From CAZJBS01 sp964544475 (GTDB taxonomy: Bacteria; CLD3; SB21): DNA of 64,000 bases. The translations under genes and the position numbers were made by a program. The notes below the pieces were generated by a model, which saw only the letters and a list, made by a program, of their open reading frames with translations, made no database searches and was not told the origin of the DNA. Positions 44,043 to 53,958 of this stretch are shown piece by piece. Every line of letters begins with the position of its first letter. Position 1 is the first letter of the stretch. The stretch spans positions 161,936 to 225,935 of the forward strand of contig CAZJBS010000004.1 of the NCBI GenBank assembly GCA_964544475.1, in the 5' to 3' direction.

Positions 44043-45338
44043 ATGTCCAACGTGTTTCTTACTTGTGTCAGCGTCTGGATTATTGCGTTTGGCGTTTCAT
44101 CTGTATTAAGCGCCAAAGTGGTCGATGTTGAAATTAACCGGCAAGACAAACCGTTCGTCATTTTCGGTTACTCCGATTCGGAAGACGGTGACGGAACGAT
44201 CAGCTTTTATCAGAACACTTTTCTTTACAGTCTGGAAGTGAAAGCCTGGGGAGAAATCGAACTCACGGAAGACGACCGGAGTATCAAATCCATGCCGGAA
44301 AACGCCTATCTGATAATAAAGGAACGGAATTGGTTCACATACCGCGAAATAGAAATCCGCCATAGTCCAGGTGGCTTGGAAAAACTCTATTTCGTCCAGG
44401 GTCGTCCGCACGACTGGGACGATGATACGCAGCGATGGCTGGCGGAGAGACTCCCGGATATTGCCCGTCAAACAGGTCTTGGCGCCCGCTACCGAATAGA
44501 ACGGATTATCAGTCAAAGGGGAACAGCGGCGGCTATAAAGGAAATCTCGTATGCCCGTAGCAATCGGGCCATCAGGATTTACGCCAACGTAATAGCCTCC
44601 CAGAAAGATCTGGGGTCTGAAGTGACCCAACGTCTCATTTCGGCAGTAGCCGAGGAAATGTCAAGCAGCTCCTCACTGTCAGAAACATTGATCATGATCG
44701 CCGGCAAGGCCCCTCAGGATTCCAGCATTACCGAATCGCTCATGAAAGCGGTCGAGAACATATCATCAAGTTCCAAGCAGAGCGCAACACTGATAACCAT
44801 CGCCGAAAGACGCGGCTTGGAATCAAATTCCGCCCTGGCGATGGTAAGGACCATCGAATCGATCTCCTCAAGTTCGGCACAGAGTGAAGCGCTGAGCGCC
44901 CTCCTCAGATATGCACCGTCCACGGATGACGTGTGGCTTGAGTATCTGGATGCCGTTCAGGCTATCAGCAGTTCATCCAAACAAGGAAAAATGCTCGAAA
45001 ATCTGATCGAAAAAAAACCCGGCGGCTATCGGGTGTGGCGCAAGATGCTCAAAGTGATCGAAGGTGTTTCGTCGAGTTCTGCTCAGGGCGATGTCCTGGA
45101 AGCATTTGCAGCCGCCTGCCCTACGGATGAGGACATCATGATGGACTTCATTCGGACGGTAGGTTACATCAGCTCATCATCACAGCAAGGCCGCGTACTG
45201 ATGGCATTGCTGGAAAAGAACGGGTTGAGTTCCCGCGTATTGGAGGCTGTTATTGAGTTTGCCAATGCTGAAATTTCTAGTTCGTCAGTTGCAAAACGTG
45301 TAACCGATCGGGCGACCCGCGCTCTCTTGAAAAAGTAG
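44043..45338 (+). CDS. Exported protein with seven 34-residue SSSS repeats
   Basis: I do not recognise this 431-residue protein as a named family. ATG 44043 (AAGGAG upstream) gives a signal peptide (MSNVFLTCVSVWIIAFGVSS). Residues 25-125 are a beta-rich domain, followed by a helical array. SSSS occurs at 207, 241, 275, 309, 343, 377 and 412, that is, every 34 residues (35 for the last step). A typical start is SSSSAQSEAL and each unit ends in a hydrophobic I/V just before the next SSSS. The unit length and helical character suggest an alpha-solenoid, as in TPR or HEAT proteins. Expression with the ECF module suggests an envelope-stress effector; that is inference. Confidence 0.85.
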   Translation: MSNVFLTCVSVWIIAFGVSSVLSAKVVDVEINRQDKPFVIFGYSDSEDGDGTISFYQNTFLYSLEVKAWGEIELTEDDRSIKSMPENAYLIIKERNWFTYREIEIRHSPGGLEKLYFVQGRPHDWDDDTQRWLAERLPDIARQTGLGARYRIERIISQRGTAAAIKEISYARSNRAIRIYANVIASQKDLGSEVTQRLISAVAEEMSSSSSLSETLIMIAGKAPQDSSITESLMKAVENISSSSKQSATLITIAERRGLESNSALAMVRTIESISSSSAQSEALSALLRYAPSTDDVWLEYLDAVQAISSSSKQGKMLENLIEKKPGGYRVWRKMLKVIEGVSSSSAQGDVLEAFAAACPTDEDIMMDFIRTVGYISSSSQQGRVLMALLEKNGLSSRVLEAVIEFANAEISSSSVAKRVTDRATRALLKK

Positions 45339-45352
45339 CAGTGGTTTCCTGC

Positions 45353-46747
45353 TTACATATCTATGATCTTTCCCGGATTGAAGAGATTCTTCGGATCGAT
45401 CGATCGCTTGATGTTCTTCATCATTTGAATTTCCGCATCGGACCGTTGCAGATGTAGCAGTTTCTTCTTCAGAAGTCCAATTCCGTGCTCCGCACTGACG
45501 CTGCCGTGGTATTGCCGAATCAGTTCACACATTGCGATGTCCAAGTCCGCGGTGGTTGCGCGGAATGAATCGGGTTTCATGTGTGACCGATCAATGACGT
45601 TGACGTGAATATTGCCATCGCCGATATGGCCAAATAACAAAACATCAAAATTTTGATAACGCGATGAAATGAGGTTTCTTAGATCCCCGAGAAAGGACGG
45701 CATGGATGATACCGGGACCGCGACGTCATTTTTGTGGACAGAACCCAACATGCTGATGCTTTCAGAGATATCTTCGCGATAGGCCCAGATCTCAGTGAAT
45801 GAAGCGGAGCTTGTGGCCACGGTCCCATCTACAATCAAGCCATCGACCGCCAACCACTCCAGAAGTTGCACCAGCTGATTTTGTTTACCGCCTTCGTCAA
45901 TTTCCACGACCACATAGAATGGGTAGTCTCCGGCAAATGGCCTGCGCAAAGACCGATGTGCCAAAACCGCATCCAAACAAGCGGCGGAGAAGAATTCAAA
46001 AGCCGTCACATCTACGCCCTCAAGTCTTATCCGGCGCAGAATAGTCATGATTGGCTCAAAATCCGAAACAGCCAGCAAAGCCACTTGCAGTTGTCTTGGT
46101 CGTGGGACGATTTTCATGGTGGCCCTCGCGATGATGCCAAGGGTCCCTTCCGCGCCAATGAAAAATTGCTTTAGATCATAACCCGAATTGTTCTTATGAA
46201 GATTGGAGTTTAGATCGAGCATTTCACCGTTGGCCACTACAACCTCCAAACCAAGTACAAGTTCGCGGGTCATGCCGTATTTCAACACCTTCAAGCCGCC
46301 GGCATTTGTGGAGATGCATCCTCCGATCTGGGCGCTGCCGCGAGCCGCAAAGTCAAGCGGAAAATAGAGCCCCTCTTCAGATACCATACGTTGAACATCT
46401 TCCAAAATGGCGCCCGCCTCCACTTGTACACTTCCCGATTCAACGTCCATAGCGTTTATTCGATCCATTTTGGATAAGGAAATCACAACCTCATGATTGG
46501 CGGCAACGGCGGCCCCGGCGTAACCGGTTCTGCCTCCGGATGGCACCATGGAAAGGTTGTTTTCATAACAGTACCGGACAACCTCGCGAATTTCATTCAG
46601 AGATCTCGGAAAGACTACAGCTAAGGGAGCCGGCGTGTGCACGATCGTACGATCTTTTCCATATTCCAATATGAGGTCCGGATCGACTACAACACGATCG
46701 GGGCTGAATCGGAGCAGCAAAGAGGATTTTTGATCTTCAAGAGTCAT
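45353..46747 (-). CDS. FAD-linked oxidase, GlcD / D-2-hydroxyacid dehydrogenase type
   Basis: The 464-residue flavoenzyme belongs to the VAO/PCMH FAD family. ATG 46747 is used; the longer frame to 46900 lacks homology-like sequence. Signatures are FPRSLNEIREVVRYCYENNL and PSGGRTGYAGAA (FAD pyrophosphate loop, residues about 66-77), GGCISTNAGGLKVLKYGMT, IGAEGTLGIIARATMKI, and the C-terminal GHIGDGNIHVNVI and EHGIGLLKKKLL. It oxidises a 2-hydroxyacid such as glycolate or D-lactate; the exact substrate and electron acceptor are not visible. No GlcE/GlcF iron-sulfur subunit is adjacent. Confidence 0.92.
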   Translation of the reverse strand: MTLEDQKSSLLLRFSPDRVVVDPDLILEYGKDRTIVHTPAPLAVVFPRSLNEIREVVRYCYENNLSMVPSGGRTGYAGAAVAANHEVVISLSKMDRINAMDVESGSVQVEAGAILEDVQRMVSEEGLYFPLDFAARGSAQIGGCISTNAGGLKVLKYGMTRELVLGLEVVVANGEMLDLNSNLHKNNSGYDLKQFFIGAEGTLGIIARATMKIVPRPRQLQVALLAVSDFEPIMTILRRIRLEGVDVTAFEFFSAACLDAVLAHRSLRRPFAGDYPFYVVVEIDEGGKQNQLVQLLEWLAVDGLIVDGTVATSSASFTEIWAYREDISESISMLGSVHKNDVAVPVSSMPSFLGDLRNLISSRYQNFDVLLFGHIGDGNIHVNVIDRSHMKPDSFRATTADLDIAMCELIRQYHGSVSAEHGIGLLKKKLLHLQRSDAEIQMMKNIKRSIDPKNLFNPGKIIDM

Positions 46748-46929
46748 GATTTCTCCTTCAATGAAGAATATCGACAATTGTCTTTCTTCATGAAAGGGAT
46801 TTGTTGTTGGAAGGCATCTGCAAAAACAATGTTTACGTGAGCTTGGGATTGCATCCGAAAAGAGAATAGTGCAAATTCCGAAGAAACGCCTGAGAGTCAA
46901 GTCTCACCATAGCTGAAAAGGATCGCATT

Positions 46930-49863
46930 ATGAGGACAGTTTTGTATTCAGTGCTTTTGTTCATGAATCCGGTCTTTTCCACTCTGACCGCTCAGGGAAA
47001 ACATGAATGGCGTGAAAATCGGTCGTCGGGCTATACGTACAAGACAGTTACCAATGATCCCACCGGCACCCGAATCTATACGCTCACAAACGGACTTACG
47101 GTGTACCTGTCCGTATACAAGAATGCACCACGTATTCAGACGAATATTGTGGTCCGTGCCGGCAGCAAGCAAGACCCATCCGATGCGACAGGACTGGCCC
47201 ACTACCTTGAGCACCTGTTGTTCAAAGGTACCGACCAATTCGGAACCACAAATTTTGAACAAGAAAGACGTGAACTAGAAACAATTGAACATCTGTTTGA
47301 AACTTATCGGGTCACGCATGACACCAGCGATCGGAGACGAATCTATCATGAAATCGATTCGATTTCCAACCTGGCCGCATCGTACGCCGTTGCGAACGAA
47401 TACGATCAACTCGTGTCGGGAATCGGCGCCAAAGGTACTAATGCCGGCACGTGGTATGACTTCACCGTGTATGTCAATGACATTCCATCCAGCGAACTGG
47501 AACGATGGCTCGTTGTTGAGGCGGAGCGTTTTCGAAATCCGGTTTTCCGCATTTTTCACACCGAGCTTGAGGCGGTGTATGAAGAGAAAAATCGCACGCT
47601 GGACAACGACCGCCGCAAAACGCATTATGCCATGATGGAAGAGCTTTTCAAAAGGCATACGTACGGAACTCAGACGACCATAGGAACAGTCGACCATCTT
47701 AAGAACCCATCTCTCAAGCGTATTCGTGAGTATTTTGAAACCTACTATGTGCCAAACAACATGGCCATATGTATGGCCGGCGATTTTGATCCGGATGCGG
47801 CCATTCTCCTTATTGACAAGCACTTTTCCGCGTTCAAAAGAAAAGATGTGCCGGCGTTCACATTTCTTCCTGAGTCCGAAGTTCTCCCGGTCACTGAGCG
47901 AACCGTGATGGGTCCGGATGCGGAATCGGTCACTCTCGGTTACCGATTTCCTGGGGCCAATCATCCGGATACAAAAACACTATCACTGATTGATCTGATT
48001 TTGTCAAATGGTACGACCGGGCTGATCGATCTTCATTTGGAGCAAAAACAAAAAGTCCTCAGCGCCGGTTCCGACATCGCCATTTACACAGACTACAGTG
48101 TGCACACGCTGTCCGGCAGGCCGCGTGATGGACAGAGCCTCGAAAATGTCAGAGATCTTTTGCTTGGACAACTCGATCTGATCAAAAGAGGCGAATTTGA
48201 AGCATGGCTTGTACCGGCCATTATTCGCAATATGAAGATAGGACGAACCCGCCAGCTGGAGAGCAATCAGGGCCGTGTGAGCGCCATGTTTGAGAGTTTT
48301 GTAAACGGTACATCGTGGGTGGATGAGGTTTCTTCGATCGATCATATGTCCCGAATCACAAAAAAGGATGTGATGGATGTAGCCTCAAGATATTATGGCA
48401 ACAATCATGTAACGATTTACAAAAGGTCCGGAGTTGATTCGACGGTTAAGAAGATTGACAAGCCGCACATCACACCGGTTGCGTTGAACCGTCAGAGTCA
48501 AAGCGAGTTTCAAAGAAAATTGTCATCCATACCTTCCGGAAAGCTGGAACCCGTATTTGTCGATTTCAAGCAATCGGTACTCCAATTAGAATTGAACAGC
48601 GGCGTTCCGATCTATTATTTGAAAAACGAAGAAAACAAATTGTTTACCATTTATTACGTCCTGGACATGGGGAGAGCCCACGACAAAAAGCTTGAATACG
48701 CGGTGGACCTTCTTGAATACCTTGGCACTGACAAATTTACCGCGGAGGAAGTGCGCAAGGAATTCTACAAGCTGGGCTGCAACTTCGGCGTTTCGGCAGG
48801 GGAGGAAGAGACGTATGTTTATCTGAGTGGCATGGAGGAAGATTTTGACGCCGGATTGTCCCTTTTTGAACACCTCCTCCACAATGCCAAACCGGATCAG
48901 GAAGCCTTGGATCTTCTCATTCAGGGTGTTTTGAAATCAAGAAGCGACGCCAAACTCAACAAAGGGAACATACTCACCGCGCTCAGCCGATACGCCACAT
49001 TTGGCCCGGTCAATCCATTCTCGGATGTCTTGTCGCAAGCGGAATTAATCTCGTTGAAAGCCGATGATCTGGCAGGCAGGCTTCATGAGTTGTTTTCATA
49101 TCCACATCGTGTCCTATACTATGGGGCTCGTGAAGAGAATAAGCTTAAAAGCTCACTCAAGAAATATCATCACGTTCCAAGATATTTCCAACCCCTTCCG
49201 GCCAAAACAGAATACGTTCGTTTGGACACAAAAGACAGCAAAGTGTACTATGTTCCGTACGACATGGTCCAGGCGGAAATCGTCTGGTTGAGCAAGTCTG
49301 AGCCTTACCATGTCGAATGGGCGCCCACCGTGAGCTTGTTCAACGAATACTTCGGCGGCGGCATGTCCTCCATTGTCTTTCAAACGATCCGGGAGTCAAA
49401 AGCACTGGCGTATGGCGTTTCTGCGAGGTACAGCCCTCCCTCAAGAAAAGGGGATCCTTACTACATTACAGCCTACGTCGGAACACAGTCCGACAAAATG
49501 GTCGAGGCAATCGACGGAGTCAACGAACTTCTCACAACTCTTTCCAGATCGGATCTTCAATTCCAGTCGGCCAAACAGTCCATCAAAAGTCGGATTGAAT
49601 CAGAGCGGATGACAAAAACCGGCATCCTGTTTGGATATGAAAACGCCCGAAAACTCGGTATAGAATTTGACTTGCGAAGAACCATTTATCAAGGTCTGGA
49701 CAGTTTGAGCTTTGAGGATATCCAGAAATTTCAGGAGACATACATACGGAATCGCCCTGCGGTATACTGCGTCATCGGGTCGAAGGAACGTCTGCATTTA
49801 GATAACCTGAAGAGATACGGTGAAGTGATTGAATTGTCACTGGAAGATGTGTTTGGTTATTAG
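46930..49863 (+). CDS. M16 family zinc peptidase, exported (insulinase/PqqL type, double-length)
   Basis: The 977-residue protein has a signal peptide (MRTVLYSVLLFMNPVFSTLT). The inverted zinc motif HYLEH (His91, Glu94, His95) is followed by the third ligand in ELEAVYEEKNR (about 217-227). The N-terminal half carries the active domain. The C-terminal half is the inactive clam-shell partner, with GGGMSSIVFQTIRESKALAY as its typical R/Y motif. It is probably periplasmic or surface-exposed. The peptide substrate is unknown. It is divergent from the FAD oxidase gene. Confidence 0.93.
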   Translation: MRTVLYSVLLFMNPVFSTLTAQGKHEWRENRSSGYTYKTVTNDPTGTRIYTLTNGLTVYLSVYKNAPRIQTNIVVRAGSKQDPSDATGLAHYLEHLLFKGTDQFGTTNFEQERRELETIEHLFETYRVTHDTSDRRRIYHEIDSISNLAASYAVANEYDQLVSGIGAKGTNAGTWYDFTVYVNDIPSSELERWLVVEAERFRNPVFRIFHTELEAVYEEKNRTLDNDRRKTHYAMMEELFKRHTYGTQTTIGTVDHLKNPSLKRIREYFETYYVPNNMAICMAGDFDPDAAILLIDKHFSAFKRKDVPAFTFLPESEVLPVTERTVMGPDAESVTLGYRFPGANHPDTKTLSLIDLILSNGTTGLIDLHLEQKQKVLSAGSDIAIYTDYSVHTLSGRPRDGQSLENVRDLLLGQLDLIKRGEFEAWLVPAIIRNMKIGRTRQLESNQGRVSAMFESFVNGTSWVDEVSSIDHMSRITKKDVMDVASRYYGNNHVTIYKRSGVDSTVKKIDKPHITPVALNRQSQSEFQRKLSSIPSGKLEPVFVDFKQSVLQLELNSGVPIYYLKNEENKLFTIYYVLDMGRAHDKKLEYAVDLLEYLGTDKFTAEEVRKEFYKLGCNFGVSAGEEETYVYLSGMEEDFDAGLSLFEHLLHNAKPDQEALDLLIQGVLKSRSDAKLNKGNILTALSRYATFGPVNPFSDVLSQAELISLKADDLAGRLHELFSYPHRVLYYGAREENKLKSSLKKYHHVPRYFQPLPAKTEYVRLDTKDSKVYYVPYDMVQAEIVWLSKSEPYHVEWAPTVSLFNEYFGGGMSSIVFQTIRESKALAYGVSARYSPPSRKGDPYYITAYVGTQSDKMVEAIDGVNELLTTLSRSDLQFQSAKQSIKSRIESERMTKTGILFGYENARKLGIEFDLRRTIYQGLDSLSFEDIQKFQETYIRNRPAVYCVIGSKERLHLDNLKRYGEVIELSLEDVFGY

Positions 49864-49895
49864 GACAGACAACGACACCTTGGAGAAGCAATGTC

Positions 49896-50975
49896 ATGAG
49901 CCAGAAAAGACACCTTTTCGTTGATATTTTCCGAGGTTGGGCCGTTATTGCCATGATCGAGACCCATGCTTTCAACGCCTGGATGGATGGGGATCTACGC
50001 CTGTCTTCATGGTTTCCCTATCTGAACGTGGTCAACGGGTTTGTGGCCCCGTCGTTCTTGTTTATTGCCGGCGTTTCGTTTGCATTTGTTGCGGAAGCCC
50101 GATGGAATGAGATCATCCGTTTGTCGCGTTCCCTGAGTCAAACGTTCAGACGTCTTCTGATGATACTGGGTCTTGGATACTGGCTGCATTTGCCCCGAAT
50201 GGAATGGCACAGCCTGATTCCATCTGTGGTGGCCGAAGATTTGCCGGAGTTCTTTCGGGCCGACGTACTCCACACCATCGCCGTTAGTCTGATTCTTCTG
50301 CATGTGGGAGTTTTGGCTTGCAGAAAGAAGCCCGTCTTTATCACGATGCTGTCTCTGGCCGCTGTCGCCGCTCTTCTCGCTACACCGGCATTGTGGCGCA
50401 TCGATTTTTTCCAATTCTGGCATCCTATGTTGGCCACTTACATGAATGGGATGCATAATCCTCTCTTTCCGCTCTTTCCGTGGTGTGTGTTTGTGTGGTG
50501 CGGGGCTTTGGCTGGTTTCTGGTTCCTAAGAAGCCCCGAGGACGGTCTTGAAAAACGGGTTTCGGCCATTGCCGGAGCCGGTGTACTAATCTTTGTCGCC
50601 GCGTACGTCAGCGACATGTCTTCCATTCGGGTGTTTGATTATGACAATTTCTGGTTGGCAAGTCCAAACTGGGTGTTGATGCGTCTCGGTATTTTGTGTG
50701 TCTTGTTTGCCATGCTCTGGTTGCTGGAGCATTGGAATTGGCACACTTCGGCCGTGATCCGGCGATTTGGTAGCCAGTCGCTGTTCGCCTATGTCGTACA
50801 TTTGATGATTATCTATTCCATCACTGGCGAAAAAGCAGGATTTCCGATACTGGATCAAGATCACAGTGTGACCGGGACTGTCCTACTTTTCGTCATCTTA
50901 TTGATTGTCATGTATTTTCTGACGGAGGCATGGGCCTTCGGCAAAAAGAAAATTTTCAAGAAGCCGGCTCATTGA
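49896..50975 (+). CDS. DUF1624 / heparan-alpha-glucosaminide N-acetyltransferase-like membrane protein
   Basis: The 359-residue polytopic protein has 9-10 spans and begins RHLFVDIFRGWAVIAMIETH, the family's opening motif with the conserved D and RG. Relatives are membrane acyltransferases (the human HGSNAT family) or YeiB-like proteins. The substrate is unknown in bacteria; a surface or periplasmic glycan is a guess. It follows the M16 peptidase by 32 bp and overlaps the convergent DUF1579-like gene by 7 bp. Confidence 0.85.
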   Translation: MSQKRHLFVDIFRGWAVIAMIETHAFNAWMDGDLRLSSWFPYLNVVNGFVAPSFLFIAGVSFAFVAEARWNEIIRLSRSLSQTFRRLLMILGLGYWLHLPRMEWHSLIPSVVAEDLPEFFRADVLHTIAVSLILLHVGVLACRKKPVFITMLSLAAVAALLATPALWRIDFFQFWHPMLATYMNGMHNPLFPLFPWCVFVWCGALAGFWFLRSPEDGLEKRVSAIAGAGVLIFVAAYVSDMSSIRVFDYDNFWLASPNWVLMRLGILCVLFAMLWLLEHWNWHTSAVIRRFGSQSLFAYVVHLMIIYSITGEKAGFPILDQDHSVTGTVLLFVILLIVMYFLTEAWAFGKKKIFKKPAH

Positions 50976-51469
50976 ATGCGCGTGTATCGTATTTTCCAGA
51001 GGATCCTCCAGTTCATGCCCTGATCATCTGAGCGTTCCCAGTTCCAGGTAAACGTTTCATCGGATATGTCATACCAGACCATTCGCTGCAGCCAAACAAC
51101 CCCTTTTTGGTTTCTGGCATGACGGCTCAAGATCATTTGCCCATCCTTGAACTCACCAGCGAAATCGAGGTATGATCCGGTATTATCCACCCAGGTCTGT
51201 TGCCATTGTTTGGTCGTTGGATTAAATACTGAAACGCTCATGCCGTGAAACGAGCGAAACGAGTCGCTGAAGGACTCATAAATGACACAACCATCGTACT
51301 CTTTGCGAATGGCGTTCCGACCCGATTGGATATGACCAGCGGTATCCTGCCATTCCAATAGCCAGTCACCAATCCAGAAATCGAACTGTGAAGATTCCGG
51401 ATATGAACACGGCACCTGGGCGACCAGCGGCGCTTTGAGCAGACACACAACGAAAATAATAAGGCGCAT
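50969..51469 (-). CDS. Exported DUF1579-like beta-barrel protein
   Basis: The product has 166 residues. ATG 51469 (GGAGAG upstream) gives the signal MRLIIFVVCLLKAPLVAQVP. The mature part begins SSQFDFWIGDWLLEW, the FDFWxGxW motif of DUF1579 and related lipocalin-like folds. Later blocks (YDGCVIYESFSDSFRSFHGM and TWVDNTGSYLDFAGEF) fit. Ligand and function are unknown. It is divergent from ligD. Confidence 0.82.
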   Translation of the reverse strand: MRLIIFVVCLLKAPLVAQVPCSYPESSQFDFWIGDWLLEWQDTAGHIQSGRNAIRKEYDGCVIYESFSDSFRSFHGMSVSVFNPTTKQWQQTWVDNTGSYLDFAGEFKDGQMILSRHARNQKGVVWLQRMVWYDISDETFTWNWERSDDQGMNWRILWKIRYTRIQ

Positions 51470-51602
51470 AAGCTCTCCTGTTTCTTTCCAATAGAATACG
51501 ATCAAGAGTTCCTCATTCCATTCCCCAATGCCGGGGATATCGTGTTACTGGGTTCCTCAGTATGCTGTAGCTAATTACAGGGCCGCCATCTATATTTGTT
51601 TC

Positions 51603-53924
51603 ATGCCAAAACGCTTCTCCCAATTCGTTCAGGTTGGCAAACGGAAATTCGAACTCTCCAATCTGAACAAAATCATCTTCCCGGATGATGGAATCATCAA
51701 AGCGGAGCTAGTGGAGTATTACCTCACTATAGCTCCGACGATTCTGTCTCATATCAAGGGCAGGCCGCTGTCGCTGGTCAGATATCCGGACGGCATATCC
51801 GGCGAGTCCTTCTTTCAAAAAAACAAACCAGAATGGGCTCCCGTTTGGATCGAATCGGTAAAATTGGGAGGTGAAACCAAGGATTATCCGCTCGCCAACG
51901 AGGAGGCCGCTCTCGTCTGGCTCGCCAATCTCGCCTGCATTGAATTGCACCAGATGCACGGCCGGTCACCCCACTTTGACAAACCGGATTATATGGTTAT
52001 CGACCTCGACCCTCCGGATGATTTTCCGTTTCCGCGCGTCGCTGAGCTCGCACATGATTTGAAGGAACACGTGGAAACGTTTGGTTATCATGTGTTTGTG
52101 AAAACGACGGGCAGGAAGGGTGTGCACCTTGTTATGCCGGTCGAACCGCGATACAGTTTTGATGAAGTCTTTGAAGCGGCCAAAGACATTGCCAAACCAT
52201 TTGTCGACAAATTCAGTTCTGTGGCGACGCTTCATATTGCGAAAGAACATCGAAAAGGCCGTGTTTTGATCGATGTATACCGAAACCGGACCTCCCAGAC
52301 TATTGTATCGGCCTACAGCGTCCGGGGATTGCCCGGCGCTCCGGTATCCACGCCAGTCACCTGGGAAGAGCTGGCTCGAATATCCCATTCGCGCGAACTC
52401 AACATATCCAATGTTCCTGAACGTATCCTGACCAGTGGTGATCCATGGGAGACCATCTCAGCCTATGCCGTACACCTTCACACAGAACGGGCCGTTTCGA
52501 AGGTGGATCGTAAAAAAACAGGTCCATCCCGCACTCACAAAACACCCGAACAACTGGAATCCTACGCAAAGAAACGGGTCTTTTCAAAGACGACGGAGCC
52601 GCAACCAGAGGTCGAAACCGGTTACGGCAACGCGTTTGTGGTGCATCGTCATCATGCATCGCGACTTCATTATGATCTGCGACTGGAAGTCGACGGCGTA
52701 TTGAAGTCGTGGGCAGTTCCAAAAGGGCTTCCGCCCAGACCGGGCGTCAAGCGACTGGCCGTCAATGTCGAAGATCATCCTCTGGAATACGCCAATTTCG
52801 AGGGTCACATACCGAAAGGAGAGTATGGTGGTGGTCAAATGTGGGTTTTTGCCAGAGGAAACTACGTTCGGACCAAGGAGAAAAAGAACGGGTTCTATTT
52901 CCGGCTCCACAGCCGTGAAATTTCAGCCGAATATCGAATCCATTTGATGAAAGAGAATCAGTGGCTACTGGAAAGAGTTGACAATCCACAAATTGACTGG
53001 TTGCAGGCCCCCATAGAGCCCATGCTGGCGGACAGCCGTGACCGGCCAATGGATTCAGACGATTTCATCTACGAAGTCAAGTGGGATGGAATTCGGGCGA
53101 TCATTAGTATGGACGATGGACAACTCCGCCTGCGGAGCCGAAATGGTATGGAACTCACCGCCCAGTTTCCGGAATTGTCAGTTCCTGAACAGGCCTTTCG
53201 CGCCAGCGGGGGCGTCTTTGACGGCGAGATTGTCTGCCTGGATGACAAAGGAAAACCCGTTTTCAAGGATGTCATTCACCGGATGCAGCAGAAAACGGAC
53301 GGCGCCATCGAGAGAGCCCGCGCCAAGAATCCCGCCGTTTGCTACGTTTTTGATTGTCTGTACCTCGACGGAAGATCGATCATGCAGGAACCGTTGTCCC
53401 GTCGGAGAGAGTGGTTGGACGATGTCATCAAACCTGATACGCCATTCCGGCTAAGTTCTGGAATCCGGGAGGGTCATGAACTGTATGCGGCGGCCAAACA
53501 ACTTGGACTGGAAGGCGTTGTCGCGAAACGGATGAGCAGCCCGTATCTTCCGGGAAAACGAAGTGAGCATTGGCTTAAGATCAAGACACGGAACACGCTT
53601 GATTGCCATATCTTGGGATACACCAAAGGCAACGGCGACCGGGAACCGTATTTTGGGGCGCTTCACATTGGGATTGCAGAGAAGAAGCGATGGCGCTATC
53701 TTGGCAAAGTTGGCACCGGATTTGACGAAAAAGCGATGAAAGAAATCTCATCAAATCTCAAATCGCTGAACAAAACGGAACGCTTGATCAAAGAAAAACC
53801 GGTTGACGATAACATAACCAGCTGGGTGGAGCCCTTGTTGTCCTGTGAAGTTCTATATGCTTCTTTGACAAAGGACGGCATGTTGCGTGAACCGGTTTTT
53901 ATCAGACTTCGTCCGGATAAATAG
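51603..53924 (+). CDS. ligD: DNA ligase D (polymerase-phosphoesterase-ligase) for non-homologous end joining
   Basis: The 773-residue multifunctional repair enzyme has the domain order polymerase-phosphoesterase-ligase, as in mycobacteria. Residues 1-300 are the archaeo-eukaryotic primase-type polymerase (MVIDLDPPDDFPFPRVAELA carries metal-binding Asps). Residues about 340-470 are the 3'-phosphoesterase (FVVHRHHASRLHYDLRLEVDG region and HIPKGEYGGGQMWVF). Residues 485-773 are the ATP-dependent ligase, with nucleophile Lys493 in KWDG. ATG 51603 is chosen because MPKRFSQFVQ begins the known fold; the frame to 51528 adds a poor 25-residue lead. No ku gene is adjacent. Confidence 0.94.
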   Translation: MPKRFSQFVQVGKRKFELSNLNKIIFPDDGIIKAELVEYYLTIAPTILSHIKGRPLSLVRYPDGISGESFFQKNKPEWAPVWIESVKLGGETKDYPLANEEAALVWLANLACIELHQMHGRSPHFDKPDYMVIDLDPPDDFPFPRVAELAHDLKEHVETFGYHVFVKTTGRKGVHLVMPVEPRYSFDEVFEAAKDIAKPFVDKFSSVATLHIAKEHRKGRVLIDVYRNRTSQTIVSAYSVRGLPGAPVSTPVTWEELARISHSRELNISNVPERILTSGDPWETISAYAVHLHTERAVSKVDRKKTGPSRTHKTPEQLESYAKKRVFSKTTEPQPEVETGYGNAFVVHRHHASRLHYDLRLEVDGVLKSWAVPKGLPPRPGVKRLAVNVEDHPLEYANFEGHIPKGEYGGGQMWVFARGNYVRTKEKKNGFYFRLHSREISAEYRIHLMKENQWLLERVDNPQIDWLQAPIEPMLADSRDRPMDSDDFIYEVKWDGIRAIISMDDGQLRLRSRNGMELTAQFPELSVPEQAFRASGGVFDGEIVCLDDKGKPVFKDVIHRMQQKTDGAIERARAKNPAVCYVFDCLYLDGRSIMQEPLSRRREWLDDVIKPDTPFRLSSGIREGHELYAAAKQLGLEGVVAKRMSSPYLPGKRSEHWLKIKTRNTLDCHILGYTKGNGDREPYFGALHIGIAEKKRWRYLGKVGTGFDEKAMKEISSNLKSLNKTERLIKEKPVDDNITSWVEPLLSCEVLYASLTKDGMLREPVFIRLRPDK

Positions 53925-53958
53925 ATGTCGCAAGAAATCACCATTCATAAGGAGTAGC

